Shown in pieces: positions 31,599 through 41,640 of a stretch of 64,000 bases of DNA (position 1 is its first letter; each line of letters opens with the position of its first letter). The notes under the pieces were generated by a model. It saw only the letters and a program-made list of their open reading frames with translations. It was not told where the DNA came from and did not search any database. Source of the DNA: UBA2784 sp964494625 (GTDB taxonomy: Bacteria > Pseudomonadota > Alphaproteobacteria > Micropepsales > Micropepsaceae); contig CAZBRT010000001.1 of assembly GCA_964494625.1 (NCBI GenBank), forward strand, positions 248,001-312,000. Reading direction: 5' to 3'. Made by a program: the position numbers and the translations under genes.

Positions 31599-34028
31599 AT
31601 GGCGCGGATCGCGCAAGGCATCATCAGGTTCTTGAAGGCGCGCAACCCCGCTCCTGTGGCCGTGCGGCTGGCGGCGCCTGCCTTGCTCGCCTTCGTGCCT
31701 GCGCCCATCGCCCGGGCCGAGGGCGCGAGCGCCTTGATGCCCGACATCGTGACGGGCGGCATATTGGCGCTCGGCATTGCTGCGGTTCTTCTCACCGTTG
31801 CCCTGCTTGAACGCACGCGGGCGCGCGAGCGCCGGCTGCATGACAAATATCTTGTGGCCTTGCGTGCAGCCGCCCAGCGCGAGCAGGCCCTGATTGCGCA
31901 GGGTGCGACGCTCTATGTGTGGCCGCTGGAAACGCCCGTGCCCGCCGTCCACGGGCCGGAGCCCGGCCTTCTCAGCCGCATCCTCGATGGCAGCGACGCG
32001 GCACCGCTTGCGCTCGCCCTTGCCAGGCTGCGCGAGGAGGGCGAGCCCTTCACTTTGGAAGTGCGTGACGATGGCGGCATCGCCTTTCGCGTGCTGGGAC
32101 GCATTGTGGGGCGCGAACCCACGGTCGTTGTCTGGCCGGTTGCCGAAGAGCCGTCACGGCCGGTTGCCCGCCGCGATGACCTTGAAGCGATGATCGACGC
32201 GCTGCCGGTGGCGGCGGCCTTGCGCGACTGGCAGGGAAAATTGCGCCTTGCCAATGCCGCCTATTTTTCAGCGCTTGGCCTTGAGGGCGTAAGCGAGATC
32301 GAGAACGCGCCGCCGCTGATCCGCGATGAGCCGCGCCTTGCAATCGAAGCAGCCGAAAACACAACGTGCCTGCGCGAAAAACGCTATGCCATTGTCAGGG
32401 GCCAGCGCCGCGCGTTCAACGTGACGACAAGTCCGGCGCAGGGCGGCGCCCTGGTCACGCTCATTGATGCAACCGAACTCGATGAGGCGCTGTCGCGCCT
32501 GCAACGCCATATCACCGCACATGACGAGACGCTGGACCGCCTCAAGACCGCTGTCGTGATTTTCGGCCCGGACCGGCGCGTGATCTATCACAACCACGCC
32601 TATGCCGAATTGTGGCGCCTTGACGAGCGCTTCCTTGCGGAAAAGCCCGATGAGGGCGAGATTTTCGAACGGCTGCGTGCCCAGCGCCGCCTGCCCGAGC
32701 AGCGCGACTTTGCCAAATGGAAACGCGACCGCGCCGAACTATATACGCAGGCCACCGAGCCGGTCGAGGAAACCTGGCACCTGCCCGATTCAACGACGCT
32801 GCGTGTCGTCGTGCAGCCGCATCCGTTCGGCGGGTTGCTCCAGATGTTCGAGGATGTCACCGGCGTGATGACGCTGGAGGCGAACTATAATTCACTCATC
32901 CATGTGCAGCGTTCGACGCTCGACAATCTGGCGGAAGGTGTTGCCCTGTTTGGAACGGACGGGCGGCTCAAGCTCTGCAATCCGTCATTCGGCAATATCT
33001 GGGCGCTGGCGGATGACACGCTTTCGGGTGAGCCTCATGCAGAGCGCGTCATCGAAACTTTGGCGGCGCTGTCAGGCGGTGCGGCAAGCCTTGTCGCGCT
33101 GCGCAATGCCGCAACGGGCGCAGGCGAGCGGCGCGTGGAATCGGGCGAGATCCAGCGCATCGACGGCAAGGTGATTGCCTGGAACACGATGCCGTTGCCT
33201 GATGGCGCCAATCTGGTCTCGTTCCTTGATGTGACCGACCGGGTGGAATCAGAACGCAATCTTGCCGCGCGCATCGCCGCTGCCGAAGAGGCGAGCAACC
33301 TCAAGACAAGTTTCATCAGGCAGGTCTCGGACCTGTTGCGTACGCCCCTCAACACGGTCCACGGTTTTGTGCAGACGCTCCAGCTCGGCATTGGCGGCGA
33401 ATTGCCCGCGCGTGCAAAAGAATATCTTGCCGACATGTTCACCGCTTCAAGCCAGCTCAATGCGATGGTGGACAATATCGTTGACCTTGCCGCGATTGAT
33501 GCCGGCGCCATGCAATTGGCGCTGAAGCCGGTTGAGGTGGAAAAGATCATCCTGACGGCCCGCGACCTGATGCAAGGGCGGTGCGACAAGGCCGGGCTTG
33601 TCCTCAATGTCCTTCTGCCAGAGGAGCCGGGGCTGGTGATGGCCGATGCGACGCGCATGAAGCAGGTGCTGTTCAACCTGCTCGACAATGCGATCAAGTT
33701 CACGCCGGGCGGCGGCACGGTGACGCTTGGCGCGGAAAATGGCGCCGGTGGCGCGGGTCAGGTCGTGCGGTTCTTTGTCATTGATACGGGGCCGGGCATT
33801 CCCCCCGACAGGCAGCCTTACGCGTTCGAGCGGTTCTCAAGCGAGCGTATCGGCACCACTTCGCGCGGCACGGGGCTTGGCCTGCCTTTGGTCGAGAGCA
33901 TCATCAAGCTGCATGGCGGCTTCGTGGCCCTTGAGTCCCAACCGGGCAAGGGCACGCATGTGTCGTGCTTCGTGCCGCGCCCGCAGACGCTTGCAGCGGC
34001 GCTGCCGTCCGCCGAGGTTGCGGGTTAA
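31599..34028 (+). CDS. PAS-domain histidine-kinase-like protein lacking the phospho-acceptor His
   Basis: 809 residues from the ATG at 31599; the upstream extension to 31419 overlaps the ahcY stop and is arginine/proline-rich. There are hydrophobic segments near residues 25-45 and 50-70, then three PAS-like regions (about 200-310, 320-430 and 435-550), a DHp-like helix and a C-terminal ATPase domain. The ATPase is intact: NLLDNAIKFTPGG, IDTGPGIPP, GTGLGLPLV. The H-box, however, reads FIRQVSDLLRTPL: the His-Glu pair is Asp-Leu (D578, L579). It may therefore act as a signalling scaffold or regulator of another kinase rather than autophosphorylate on His. It follows ahcY on the same strand and is convergent with trxA. 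Confidence 0.87.
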   Translation: MARIAQGIIRFLKARNPAPVAVRLAAPALLAFVPAPIARAEGASALMPDIVTGGILALGIAAVLLTVALLERTRARERRLHDKYLVALRAAAQREQALIAQGATLYVWPLETPVPAVHGPEPGLLSRILDGSDAAPLALALARLREEGEPFTLEVRDDGGIAFRVLGRIVGREPTVVVWPVAEEPSRPVARRDDLEAMIDALPVAAALRDWQGKLRLANAAYFSALGLEGVSEIENAPPLIRDEPRLAIEAAENTTCLREKRYAIVRGQRRAFNVTTSPAQGGALVTLIDATELDEALSRLQRHITAHDETLDRLKTAVVIFGPDRRVIYHNHAYAELWRLDERFLAEKPDEGEIFERLRAQRRLPEQRDFAKWKRDRAELYTQATEPVEETWHLPDSTTLRVVVQPHPFGGLLQMFEDVTGVMTLEANYNSLIHVQRSTLDNLAEGVALFGTDGRLKLCNPSFGNIWALADDTLSGEPHAERVIETLAALSGGAASLVALRNAATGAGERRVESGEIQRIDGKVIAWNTMPLPDGANLVSFLDVTDRVESERNLAARIAAAEEASNLKTSFIRQVSDLLRTPLNTVHGFVQTLQLGIGGELPARAKEYLADMFTASSQLNAMVDNIVDLAAIDAGAMQLALKPVEVEKIILTARDLMQGRCDKAGLVLNVLLPEEPGLVMADATRMKQVLFNLLDNAIKFTPGGGTVTLGAENGAGGAGQVVRFFVIDTGPGIPPDRQPYAFERFSSERIGTTSRGTGLGLPLVESIIKLHGGFVALESQPGKGTHVSCFVPRPQTLAAALPSAEVAG

Positions 34029-34030
34029 AC

Positions 34031-34060
34031 AAAACCGCCCTGCGAGAGGCAAGGGCGGCT
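34031..34060. terminator. Bidirectional terminator between the PAS protein and trxA
   Basis: Stem CCGCCCT / AGGGCGG (34035-34041 and 34052-34058), with AAAA on the left serving as the T-run for the minus-strand trxA transcript. It sits between convergent stops. The plus-strand side has a weaker T tract. Confidence 0.65.
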
Positions 34061-34085
34061 TCGTAATCGGGACGCCAGAAAAAAA

Positions 34086-34406
34086 TCAAATCGACGACTC
34101 AATCCATTCCTTGATCTTGGTCTTGGGCAGCGCGCCCATCTTGGTCGCCGCCACCTGACCGTCGCGGAAAATCATCAGCGTCGGAATGCCTTTCACGCCA
34201 TAGCGGTTGGGCACGCCGGGATTTTCGTCGATGTTGATCTTGGCAACCGTGATCTTCGCGCCAAGCTCGTTCGCCAGTTCTTCAAGGGCAGGCGAAATCT
34301 GGCGGCAGGGGCCGCACCATTCCGCCCAGAAATCCACCAGCACGGGCTTGCCTGATTCCAGCACGTCGCGCTGGAACGATTGATCGGTAACCTTCTGGGA
34401 AGTCAT
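34086..34406 (-). CDS. trxA: Thioredoxin
   Basis: 106 residues, a single thioredoxin domain with the redox site WCGPC at residues 30-34, cis-Pro segment GIPTLMIFRDG near 73 and FWAEW upstream. It reduces cytoplasmic protein disulfides, recharged by thioredoxin reductase. It is the last gene of the tsaE-amgK-murU-addB-addA-trxA series, 85 bases after addA. Confidence 0.96.
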   Translation of the reverse strand: MTSQKVTDQSFQRDVLESGKPVLVDFWAEWCGPCRQISPALEELANELGAKITVAKINIDENPGVPNRYGVKGIPTLMIFRDGQVAATKMGALPKTKIKEWIESSI

Positions 34407-34491
34407 GGCTTTTTTGCCTTTGTGCGGTGGGGTGTCTGGTCGCGTGTGGATTGAAGATAGGAACGCGCATCCGCAAGGTCAAGGAAACGCA

Positions 34492-37400
34492 TTACAGAGC
34501 GCCGAAGGCTGCCGCGATGGCGCGGTCCATCGCCGCGTCGGCAAGGAATATCGCTTTGGGCGCAGCGGTATAGAGGAGCACGCATTGCACAAGGCGCGAC
34601 GGATAAAGCGCGCGCGTGAGCTCGCGATAGAGGCCCATCTGGACGATATAGCCTTCGCCCACGTCAGCGGCGTCGCCGGGCGCGATGCGATTCGTTTTGA
34701 AATCGAGAATCACGACGCGGTTCTTGGTCACCAGAAGGCGGTCAATCGTGCCGCCCGCCTGCATCATGCGCCCGCCCAGCGCGATCTTGCCGGCAATGGG
34801 TGCTTCGGCAAGGCCTGCTGCGAACAGCTCGGCAAGATCGGGATCATCGAACACGCGCAAGGCGGCATCCGCCATTTCGGCTTGCGCGTCTTTGGCAAGA
34901 CCATGCATGGGCAACGCGACATAGCGCCGGGCGGCTTCAGCGCGTGCGGCGGGTGAAAGGCCCGGCAGATGCTCAAGCAGTTTGTGGATGATGCGTCCGC
35001 GTTTCAGGGCCGCCATCGCATCGGCGGCAGGCGTTGCAGCGGCACCTTCGCGGCGTTCCAGCACGCGGGAGGGGGCGATGATCTCGTGCGGTCTTTCCCC
35101 GGCGCGCATTTCAGACGCCCATGCGGGCAGCGGCAGTGACACCTCTGCGGGACCGGGAGTTGCCACCATTTCCGGCGCGCCAACCGGCGCATGCACATGG
35201 CGCCAGACCTTGTAGCCACGCGAGACATCTTCGGCTGCACCCGGAACAAGGGATGCGGCCGTCAGGTCGTACCAGCAGCCTTCAGACATCTTCCTGGTCC
35301 GCCCCGGCCCGCAGATCACGAGATGCTCCTTGGCGCGCGTCATCGCCACATAGAGCGCGCGATGGGATTCCTCACGCCGCGCCGCGCGCTGTGCCTCAAT
35401 CGCCGCGTCAAGCGGTGCACAGGAAACGCCCCGCGGCTTGAAGAGCACGGCACCATCGACGACATGGAACATCGGATCATGGCGGCTGTTGACGGGCTCG
35501 CGCATCGTGTCGGGCAGGATGACAATGGGCGCTTCGAGCCCCTTGGCGCCATGCACGGTCATGATGCGGATGGCGCTGCTTCCCGCATCAAGGTCGCGCT
35601 TGATCTCGCCCTCACCGCGCGTGAACGCCGCAAGGAACCGCTGCAACGAGGGCGCGTTTGCTTCCTCGTGCCGCGCGGTCTCGTCAAGAAATGCGTCAAG
35701 GGGATCGTTGGCTTCCGACCCCATGCGCGCGAGAAACGCCTTGCGCCCGCCCATGGGTCCAAGCACGCGGGCATAGAAATCAAAAGGCGCAAGGCGCGTG
35801 CCTTCAGCACGGAAAAGTTCCAGCCGCGCCTGCCATGCCACGGCGTTCCCGTCGCCCTTTTCCGCGCGTTCTGCGATCACATGGCGCAGGCGCTTTGCGC
35901 CCCTGCCGTGGGCCAGGCTGAAGAGCTCGTCCTCGGTCACACCGACAAGGGGTGATTTCAGAAGGCCCGCAAGGGCAAGGTCATCGCCCGGCTGCAGCAC
36001 AAAGGCGCCAAGCGCCATCAAATCCTGCACCGCCATGTGGGAGGCGAGTTTCAGACGGTCGGCACCCGCGACCGGCAAATCCTTGGCCTTGAGTACGCGG
36101 ATCAGCGCATCGACAAAGGCATTGCGTCGCTGGACCAGGATCATGATGTCGCCGGGCGCGACGGGCTTCTTCGTGGACGCCAACACAATGCCGCTGGCGC
36201 ACAGGGCCGCAATGTGATCGGCGATCCGGCGGGCAAGTTTGAGCGGCGCTGAATCTTCGGCCAGCGCGTCGAGCGGCGCGTCCCATGGCGGCTCGTCATC
36301 CTCACCCTTGGGCGGCTCGGTCAGTTCCCACAATTCAACGCTGCCGGGCAGATCATGGCGGATAGCATCATGGGCGACGTTATCGCCCGTAAAGCTCAAT
36401 CCTCGCGACGCCTTTGGCTGCGCGAAGACCGCATCGACCGCTTGCAGGATCACCGGCGAGGAGCGGAACGACCAGATGAGCCGCACATCGGCAAACGGCA
36501 TGTCGGCCCCTTGCGCGCGTGCGCCGAGCTTTTTCCGACTTTCGCCAAAGCCTTGCGGATCGGCGCCCTGAAAACTGTAAATCGACTGTTTCTCGTCACC
36601 CACGGCAAAGACCGAGCGCGGCGGACGCTCCAAGCCATCGCGCTGCTCGCGGCCCAGCCCCGCAAAGAATTCCTCGGCAAGTGCGTGCACGATGTCCCAT
36701 TGCTCGGGACTTGTGTCCTGCGCCTCGTCGATGAGGATGTGCTCAAGCCCGCCATCAAGTTTGTAGAGCACCCATTGTGCCTCGCTGCGCCCGGTCAGGA
36801 GCGCGCACATGTGAAGCACGAGGTCCTGAAAATCGAGAAGCTGGCGGGCGGATTTCAGGGCATCGTAGCGCTTGAGGACCGCCCGCGCGATCACACCCAT
36901 GTCGATGCTGAAATCGGCCACCGCATGGCGCGCCTCAGCATCCAGAATGGCGAGGATCGCGTCCTGCTCGTTGGCGATGAATGACGCCGATTCGGGATCA
37001 TCGGTCTTCAGGACGCGCGGCTTTCCCTCACCGGTCAACCACGCATCACTATAGGCATCGAAGGCATCGCGATCGCGCGATGAGGCAAGCATCACCGCAA
37101 TGCCATCGGCCACGCGGGCAAGGGTCTTCTTACCGCTGTCCGCCAGCCGCACCGCCATCGCGCGGCGCACGCCATCATGCGCGCCGCCCTTGGAAAGGAA
37201 GGTTGCGATCTGGTCGGAAGGCCATTCTTTTCCTTCCAGCGCGAGTGCGTGCATGACACGCGCCGCGCGCATGTCGTCCGCCTGATCGGTCAGCAATCTG
37301 CGCCGATGCGGATCACGGCCCGACAGGGCAGAAAGCAGGTACGATAATCCGTCCTCATCAAGATGAAGGGCGATCTTCTCGGCACGCGCGCCTGTTTGCG

Positions 37401-37917
37401 GATCGGCCAGCACATGGGTCAGCGCCTCGCGGAACAATTCCGCCTGCTCTGTCTCGTCGATCAGCGAGAAACCGGGTGACAGGCCTGCTTCGAGGGGAAA
37501 GCGCTGCAGCACGCGCTCGCAGAATGCGTGGATCGTCTCGACTTTCAGGCCGCCCGGCGTCTCAAGCGCGCGGGCAAAAAGCTGGCGCGCACGCGCGATC
37601 ATCGCCCGGTCCGGCTTGGTGCCGTCAAGCACACGCACCGCTTTTTCAAGGGCGGATTTTTCCATCAACGCCCATTCGCCCAGCGTCGCAAAGACGCGCG
37701 ACTTCATCTCGGCGGCGGCCGCACGCGTGTAGGTAAGGCAGAGGATGCGCTGGGGATCAACACCGGCAAGAAGAAGCCGGATGACGCGCGACGCCAACAC
37801 ATGTGTTTTTCCAGCGCCCGCATTGGCGGCAACAAAGACCGAGTTCGCGGGATCGGACGCGCGCGCCTGTGCCGCCAGCACATCTTCGGGGACGGGTGGC
37901 ATGATTGGCGCCGTCAT
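34492..37917 (-). CDS. addA: AddA helicase-nuclease subunit for double-strand break repair
   Basis: 1141 residues. Superfamily 1A helicase with Walker A ANAGAGKTHVLA near 31, ILCLTYTRAAAAEMKSRV near 57, Walker B HILIDEAQDTSPEQWD near 395, and motif ALYVAMTRAKEHLVICG near 860. The C-terminal PD-(D/E)xK nuclease has VVILDFKTNR near 1075. With AddB it resects broken ends for RecA loading, the alphaproteobacterial counterpart of RecBCD. Its ATG overlaps the addB stop by 4 bases. Confidence 0.96.
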   Translation of the reverse strand: MTAPIMPPVPEDVLAAQARASDPANSVFVAANAGAGKTHVLASRVIRLLLAGVDPQRILCLTYTRAAAAEMKSRVFATLGEWALMEKSALEKAVRVLDGTKPDRAMIARARQLFARALETPGGLKVETIHAFCERVLQRFPLEAGLSPGFSLIDETEQAELFREALTHVLADPQTGARAEKIALHLDEDGLSYLLSALSGRDPHRRRLLTDQADDMRAARVMHALALEGKEWPSDQIATFLSKGGAHDGVRRAMAVRLADSGKKTLARVADGIAVMLASSRDRDAFDAYSDAWLTGEGKPRVLKTDDPESASFIANEQDAILAILDAEARHAVADFSIDMGVIARAVLKRYDALKSARQLLDFQDLVLHMCALLTGRSEAQWVLYKLDGGLEHILIDEAQDTSPEQWDIVHALAEEFFAGLGREQRDGLERPPRSVFAVGDEKQSIYSFQGADPQGFGESRKKLGARAQGADMPFADVRLIWSFRSSPVILQAVDAVFAQPKASRGLSFTGDNVAHDAIRHDLPGSVELWELTEPPKGEDDEPPWDAPLDALAEDSAPLKLARRIADHIAALCASGIVLASTKKPVAPGDIMILVQRRNAFVDALIRVLKAKDLPVAGADRLKLASHMAVQDLMALGAFVLQPGDDLALAGLLKSPLVGVTEDELFSLAHGRGAKRLRHVIAERAEKGDGNAVAWQARLELFRAEGTRLAPFDFYARVLGPMGGRKAFLARMGSEANDPLDAFLDETARHEEANAPSLQRFLAAFTRGEGEIKRDLDAGSSAIRIMTVHGAKGLEAPIVILPDTMREPVNSRHDPMFHVVDGAVLFKPRGVSCAPLDAAIEAQRAARREESHRALYVAMTRAKEHLVICGPGRTRKMSEGCWYDLTAASLVPGAAEDVSRGYKVWRHVHAPVGAPEMVATPGPAEVSLPLPAWASEMRAGERPHEIIAPSRVLERREGAAATPAADAMAALKRGRIIHKLLEHLPGLSPAARAEAARRYVALPMHGLAKDAQAEMADAALRVFDDPDLAELFAAGLAEAPIAGKIALGGRMMQAGGTIDRLLVTKNRVVILDFKTNRIAPGDAADVGEGYIVQMGLYRELTRALYPSRLVQCVLLYTAAPKAIFLADAAMDRAIAAAFGAL

Positions 37918-40895
37918 TCGCCGCCCTCCGCACCATCGGCAAAGGCGGAAGCGCGGGCGAGGTGATCAAAGTCGCCCTGCACATCAAGCCTGCGCACCCG
38001 GCGTCGCGATAGATAGGGCGTCAGAGGGTCATCAAATCTTGCGATGAGGCGCAACAATTCGGCGGTGACGCGCGTGATCTCTGTGGCGATGTCGGATTTT
38101 TCCCCACCGAAGAGGATTTTCTCCTCGCCCGGCGTCTTGCCACCTTTCAGTTCAAGATAGCCCAGCTCAACGGGCGTGCCGGCGATCCCCGCCATGCCGT
38201 CGCGCATGGCCATGAGCGCGAGAAGCTGCACCTGCGGCTGGAAGGCCCGCGCGACTTTTACGGTTGGCGAGCTGCCGGATTTGTAGTCGAAGATCGCAAA
38301 CTTTCCGCCCGCGAGCTCGATGCGGTCGGCGCGGCCACGGATTTCGACCGGCTGGTGATCTTTGGGCGCAATTTCAAAACTGCCCTTCACCTCTGCGATG
38401 ACACGCACGCCCTTGGCGCGGCGGGCTTGATCCCACGCGAGGAAAAAGCCGATGGCGCGGTCGAGGCGCGGCAACCAGAAGCGGGCAATGGCCGGGTCAT
38501 GGTGCGCCGCGCCCAGCGCCTTTCGCACCTCGTCCCTCAAGAAATCCCCCCGTTCATCCGGTTTGAGCGCGTCATGGCGGCGGGTGAATTCCTCGATGGC
38601 GTTGTGGAGCGCATTGCCCTTCAGCCGCGCATCAAATGCCATCTCGATGTCATCGAGCGGTGAAAGCGACAAGACGTGCCGCGCATAGATCGCATAGGGG
38701 TCGCGCAGATGGGTTTCGATTTCCGTGACACTGAAACGACGCGGACGCGCAGCCAGTGGCGGGCGCGGGCGTGGCGGCGCCTCGGGCACCACGCGCGCCG
38801 GGGCATCCTGCATATTGGCCCATGCAGTGTAATACGCGTTATGCAGCGGCGAATTTTGATCCTTGCCGAGACAATCGGCAATCGCCTTCAGCCGCAGCAC
38901 AAAGCGCGATGGATTGGCGGGGCCATCGCCATCGCGCCGCGCGCGCGTCATCAGGACGCGTCCGGCATTGGCCAGCATCGCAAAATCATGCGCGGATTGT
39001 CCGATGCGCCGCTCGGGCTGCGGGAGGCCCAATTTCTCGCGCATGGGGCGCGAGAGAAACGCGTCCGGCTCTGCCATGCGCGGCCAGACGCCCTCGTTCA
39101 ACCCGCCAATGATGACGAGATCGGCCGTGAGCAATCGTGCTTCCAGCGGTCCCCATATTGAAAGACGCGGATGCAGGCCGCCGCGCGGCCGCACCGCCTC
39201 CGTCCGGGCGAGATGACCAAGAAGCGGCATGAACCCGGCAAGGGTAAGCGTCATCGTGCGTGCACCCTCGTCGGCCAGACCGGTCAGAAGCGACTGGAGC
39301 GCTTCACCGGATTCACGCGCAAAGCCTGAAACTTCGCCCGCCTCGCTGCGGGTCAAGGCCTCAACGGTTGACGCAAGGGCGGTCGCAAAGGCAGCGACGT
39401 CATGCGCACCGCTTGCCACCGCCGCAAGTGGCGCAAGTGCTGCTTCCAGTGTTGTGGCAAAGGCCAGGAGGTCAGCCCGCTGCCCAACATCTGTCACGCG
39501 CTGCATGACCGCTTCGCGCAAGCCGGTCATTCCCGGCGCGGGCCGGATACCGCGCATCACCTTGCGGTCAATGAGGCGCACCAGTCCCGCATATTTTCCG
39601 GGCGGCATCGACAATTGCACCAGCCGGTTCTTGAGCAACGCCAACAGGCGCACCGGCGAAAGGTCGGCGCCAATTGCTTCAAGCGCGAGCATCGCCAACG
39701 CACCGGGTGGTGTCTTGATGAGAGGCAAGCCAGCGGAATCATCTACCGCGACATTCCAGCGGCGCAATTCGGCGGCCACGCGGCGCGCGAGCATGCGGTC
39801 GGCGGTCACAAGTGCTGCAGTTGCCCCTTCGGTCTCGAGCATCTCGCGCATGGAAAGCGCGATGATCGCAGACTCTTCGCGGGCGTGGGCCGCCTCGATC
39901 AGGCTCAAGGACGCAAAGCCGTCTCTCAACCGTTCGGCATAGCGTGATGTCTCCTCGTGCCAGAGATGCGTTGTCTCGGGCGGGCGCAAAGCTTCGGCGA
40001 TCAGGCGTTCGCGCGCGGCGCGAGCCGCCTCGCGTGCGGGTTCGGGTGTCCCAGCCCAGATAGCCACTGCCTTGCGTGTCGCGCCCAGCCGCGCGAGCAG
40101 CGCCTTCAGCGCATATTGCGGATGGGTGGGCGGGACAGCGTCAAAGCTTTCGGCGTCAAGGGCAAGATCCAGCCCCGGCAGGACAACTGCTCCCGCGCCC
40201 GCCTCAGCGACTGCCTTCAGCAAAGCGGCGGTTGCAGGCTGGGTGCCGGTCGAGCCTGCAGCGATGACAGGCCCCGGCATTTTCCCCTGCGCGATGCGCT
40301 CTGCCATGCGGGCGAGAAGAAGATCGCGCCGCCGCCCGGCATCGATCATGCGCGCGTCGTCAAGAATCTGCGGCCAGTGCTTGAGTGCAATCGCAAGGAA
40401 GTCGAGCGTCTTCTGCCAGTGGGTGGCAAGATCATTTTCGACAAGCCCCGCGAGCAGGGATGTGTCGGTTCCTTCGGCATGGAAATTGTCGATGAGCTGG
40501 GCCAATTCGCCCGCCAGCGCCATGTGGATGGCCCCATTGGCTTCGCCCCCATGCACCTCGTCAAAATTCGCGATCTCGCGCGCCAGAAGCAATTGGCGGC
40601 GCAAGGGCGGCATGGCGGGCGCGATGGCTTCATCATCCGGACCGGCGGGATCAAAGGCGAGCGCCTCCTCATCGGTGTCGCCGATGGGCATGATGCGCGG
40701 CAGAAGGAAGGCGGCGCCCGGTCCCGCCTTGGCGGCGAAAGCGGCGACAAGCGCCCGCGCAGCCCGGCGTGTCGGCACAAGGATGGTGACACGCGCCAGC
40801 AACTCGGGCGCGTGCGGATCGTAATGGCGCGACAGTACGCCATCCACCAGCGCCGGCAGGAACGGCGTGCCGGGCGAGATCGTGTAGAGATTCAT
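37914..40895 (-). CDS. addB: AddB subunit of the AddAB helicase-nuclease
   Basis: 993 residues from the ATG at 40895 (MNLYTISPGTPFLP), where the conserved region begins; the longer frame to 41054 overlaps murU. The N-terminal half is an inactivated helicase-like domain (VTILVPTRRAARALV, LPRIMPIGD). The C-terminus carries the PD-(D/E)xK nuclease with RADRIELAGGKFAIFDYKSG near 890. No four-cysteine Fe-S cluster pattern is obvious, unlike Bacillus AddB. Partner of the overlapping addA product. Confidence 0.94.
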   Translation of the reverse strand: MNLYTISPGTPFLPALVDGVLSRHYDPHAPELLARVTILVPTRRAARALVAAFAAKAGPGAAFLLPRIMPIGDTDEEALAFDPAGPDDEAIAPAMPPLRRQLLLAREIANFDEVHGGEANGAIHMALAGELAQLIDNFHAEGTDTSLLAGLVENDLATHWQKTLDFLAIALKHWPQILDDARMIDAGRRRDLLLARMAERIAQGKMPGPVIAAGSTGTQPATAALLKAVAEAGAGAVVLPGLDLALDAESFDAVPPTHPQYALKALLARLGATRKAVAIWAGTPEPAREAARAARERLIAEALRPPETTHLWHEETSRYAERLRDGFASLSLIEAAHAREESAIIALSMREMLETEGATAALVTADRMLARRVAAELRRWNVAVDDSAGLPLIKTPPGALAMLALEAIGADLSPVRLLALLKNRLVQLSMPPGKYAGLVRLIDRKVMRGIRPAPGMTGLREAVMQRVTDVGQRADLLAFATTLEAALAPLAAVASGAHDVAAFATALASTVEALTRSEAGEVSGFARESGEALQSLLTGLADEGARTMTLTLAGFMPLLGHLARTEAVRPRGGLHPRLSIWGPLEARLLTADLVIIGGLNEGVWPRMAEPDAFLSRPMREKLGLPQPERRIGQSAHDFAMLANAGRVLMTRARRDGDGPANPSRFVLRLKAIADCLGKDQNSPLHNAYYTAWANMQDAPARVVPEAPPRPRPPLAARPRRFSVTEIETHLRDPYAIYARHVLSLSPLDDIEMAFDARLKGNALHNAIEEFTRRHDALKPDERGDFLRDEVRKALGAAHHDPAIARFWLPRLDRAIGFFLAWDQARRAKGVRVIAEVKGSFEIAPKDHQPVEIRGRADRIELAGGKFAIFDYKSGSSPTVKVARAFQPQVQLLALMAMRDGMAGIAGTPVELGYLELKGGKTPGEEKILFGGEKSDIATEITRVTAELLRLIARFDDPLTPYLSRRRVRRLDVQGDFDHLARASAFADGAEGGE

Positions 40896-40905
40896 GGCGC
40901 GCAGT

Positions 40906-41640
40906 CTATGCGCGCAGGCCATCGCGAAGGAAGGCCTCGGCGTCGCTGACGCCCTCGGGGGTGCCGACATGAAGCCAGGTGCCGTCAAAGCGCATGCCGA
41001 AGAGGCGGTCTTTGGCGGCGGCCTTGTCCCACAACAGGTTGGTTGAAAAGGCACCGTCAGGCGTATCGGCGAAAAGCTGCGGCGTCATGATCTGGATGCC
41101 CATCCAGACAAAAGGGGCGAGGCGGGGCGGCTTGCGGCGGGCAAGTGCGCCCCACGGGTCCATGGTGAAATCGCCCAGCCCGTCATAGCCGATGGCCCGC
41201 ACGGAAGGCGCCATCATCAGAAAGGCGTCGTGGCGCATGGGGTCAAAGCCTTCGGCCAGCCGGTCGAGCGCATGGGCCGTGCCTTCGACCCAGATCGAAT
41301 CACTGTTCACATAGAAGAATGGCTTGTTGCCGAGAAGCGGCAGCGCCCGCTTCGTGCCGCCGCCGGTGTCGAGCAATTCTCCGCGCTCGTCTGAAATGAC
41401 GATCTCGATATCCGTGCGGCGCGCCAGATGCGCAATCAGCATGTCGCCCTTGTAGTGCACATTGACGACGGCACGCTTCACGCGCTGAGCAACCAGACGG
41501 TCAAGCACGTGGTCGATGAGCGGTTTGCCGAGCACCGGCACCAGCGGCTTGGGGCGTGACAGGGTCAAAGGCTGCATGCGCTTGCCAAGGCCCGCCGCCA
41601 TCACCATTGCGGTGTCCGGCATGGTATCTGGCGCACTCAT
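40906..41640 (-). CDS. murU: MurU-type nucleotidyltransferase (N-acetylmuramate-1-phosphate uridylyltransferase)
   Basis: 244 residues with the NTP-transferase signature VMAAGLGKRMQPLTLSRPKP near 13-32, DTGGGTKRALPLLG near 92, and YVNSDSIW near 110. Its ATG overlaps the amgK stop by 4 bases, the pairing seen for the AmgK-MurU recycling route in which MurNAc-1-phosphate is converted to UDP-MurNAc, bypassing de novo synthesis. Specificity is inferred from this pairing; general sugar-1-phosphate transferases look similar. Confidence 0.85.
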   Translation of the reverse strand: MSAPDTMPDTAMVMAAGLGKRMQPLTLSRPKPLVPVLGKPLIDHVLDRLVAQRVKRAVVNVHYKGDMLIAHLARRTDIEIVISDERGELLDTGGGTKRALPLLGNKPFFYVNSDSIWVEGTAHALDRLAEGFDPMRHDAFLMMAPSVRAIGYDGLGDFTMDPWGALARRKPPRLAPFVWMGIQIMTPQLFADTPDGAFSTNLLWDKAAAKDRLFGMRFDGTWLHVGTPEGVSDAEAFLRDGLRA

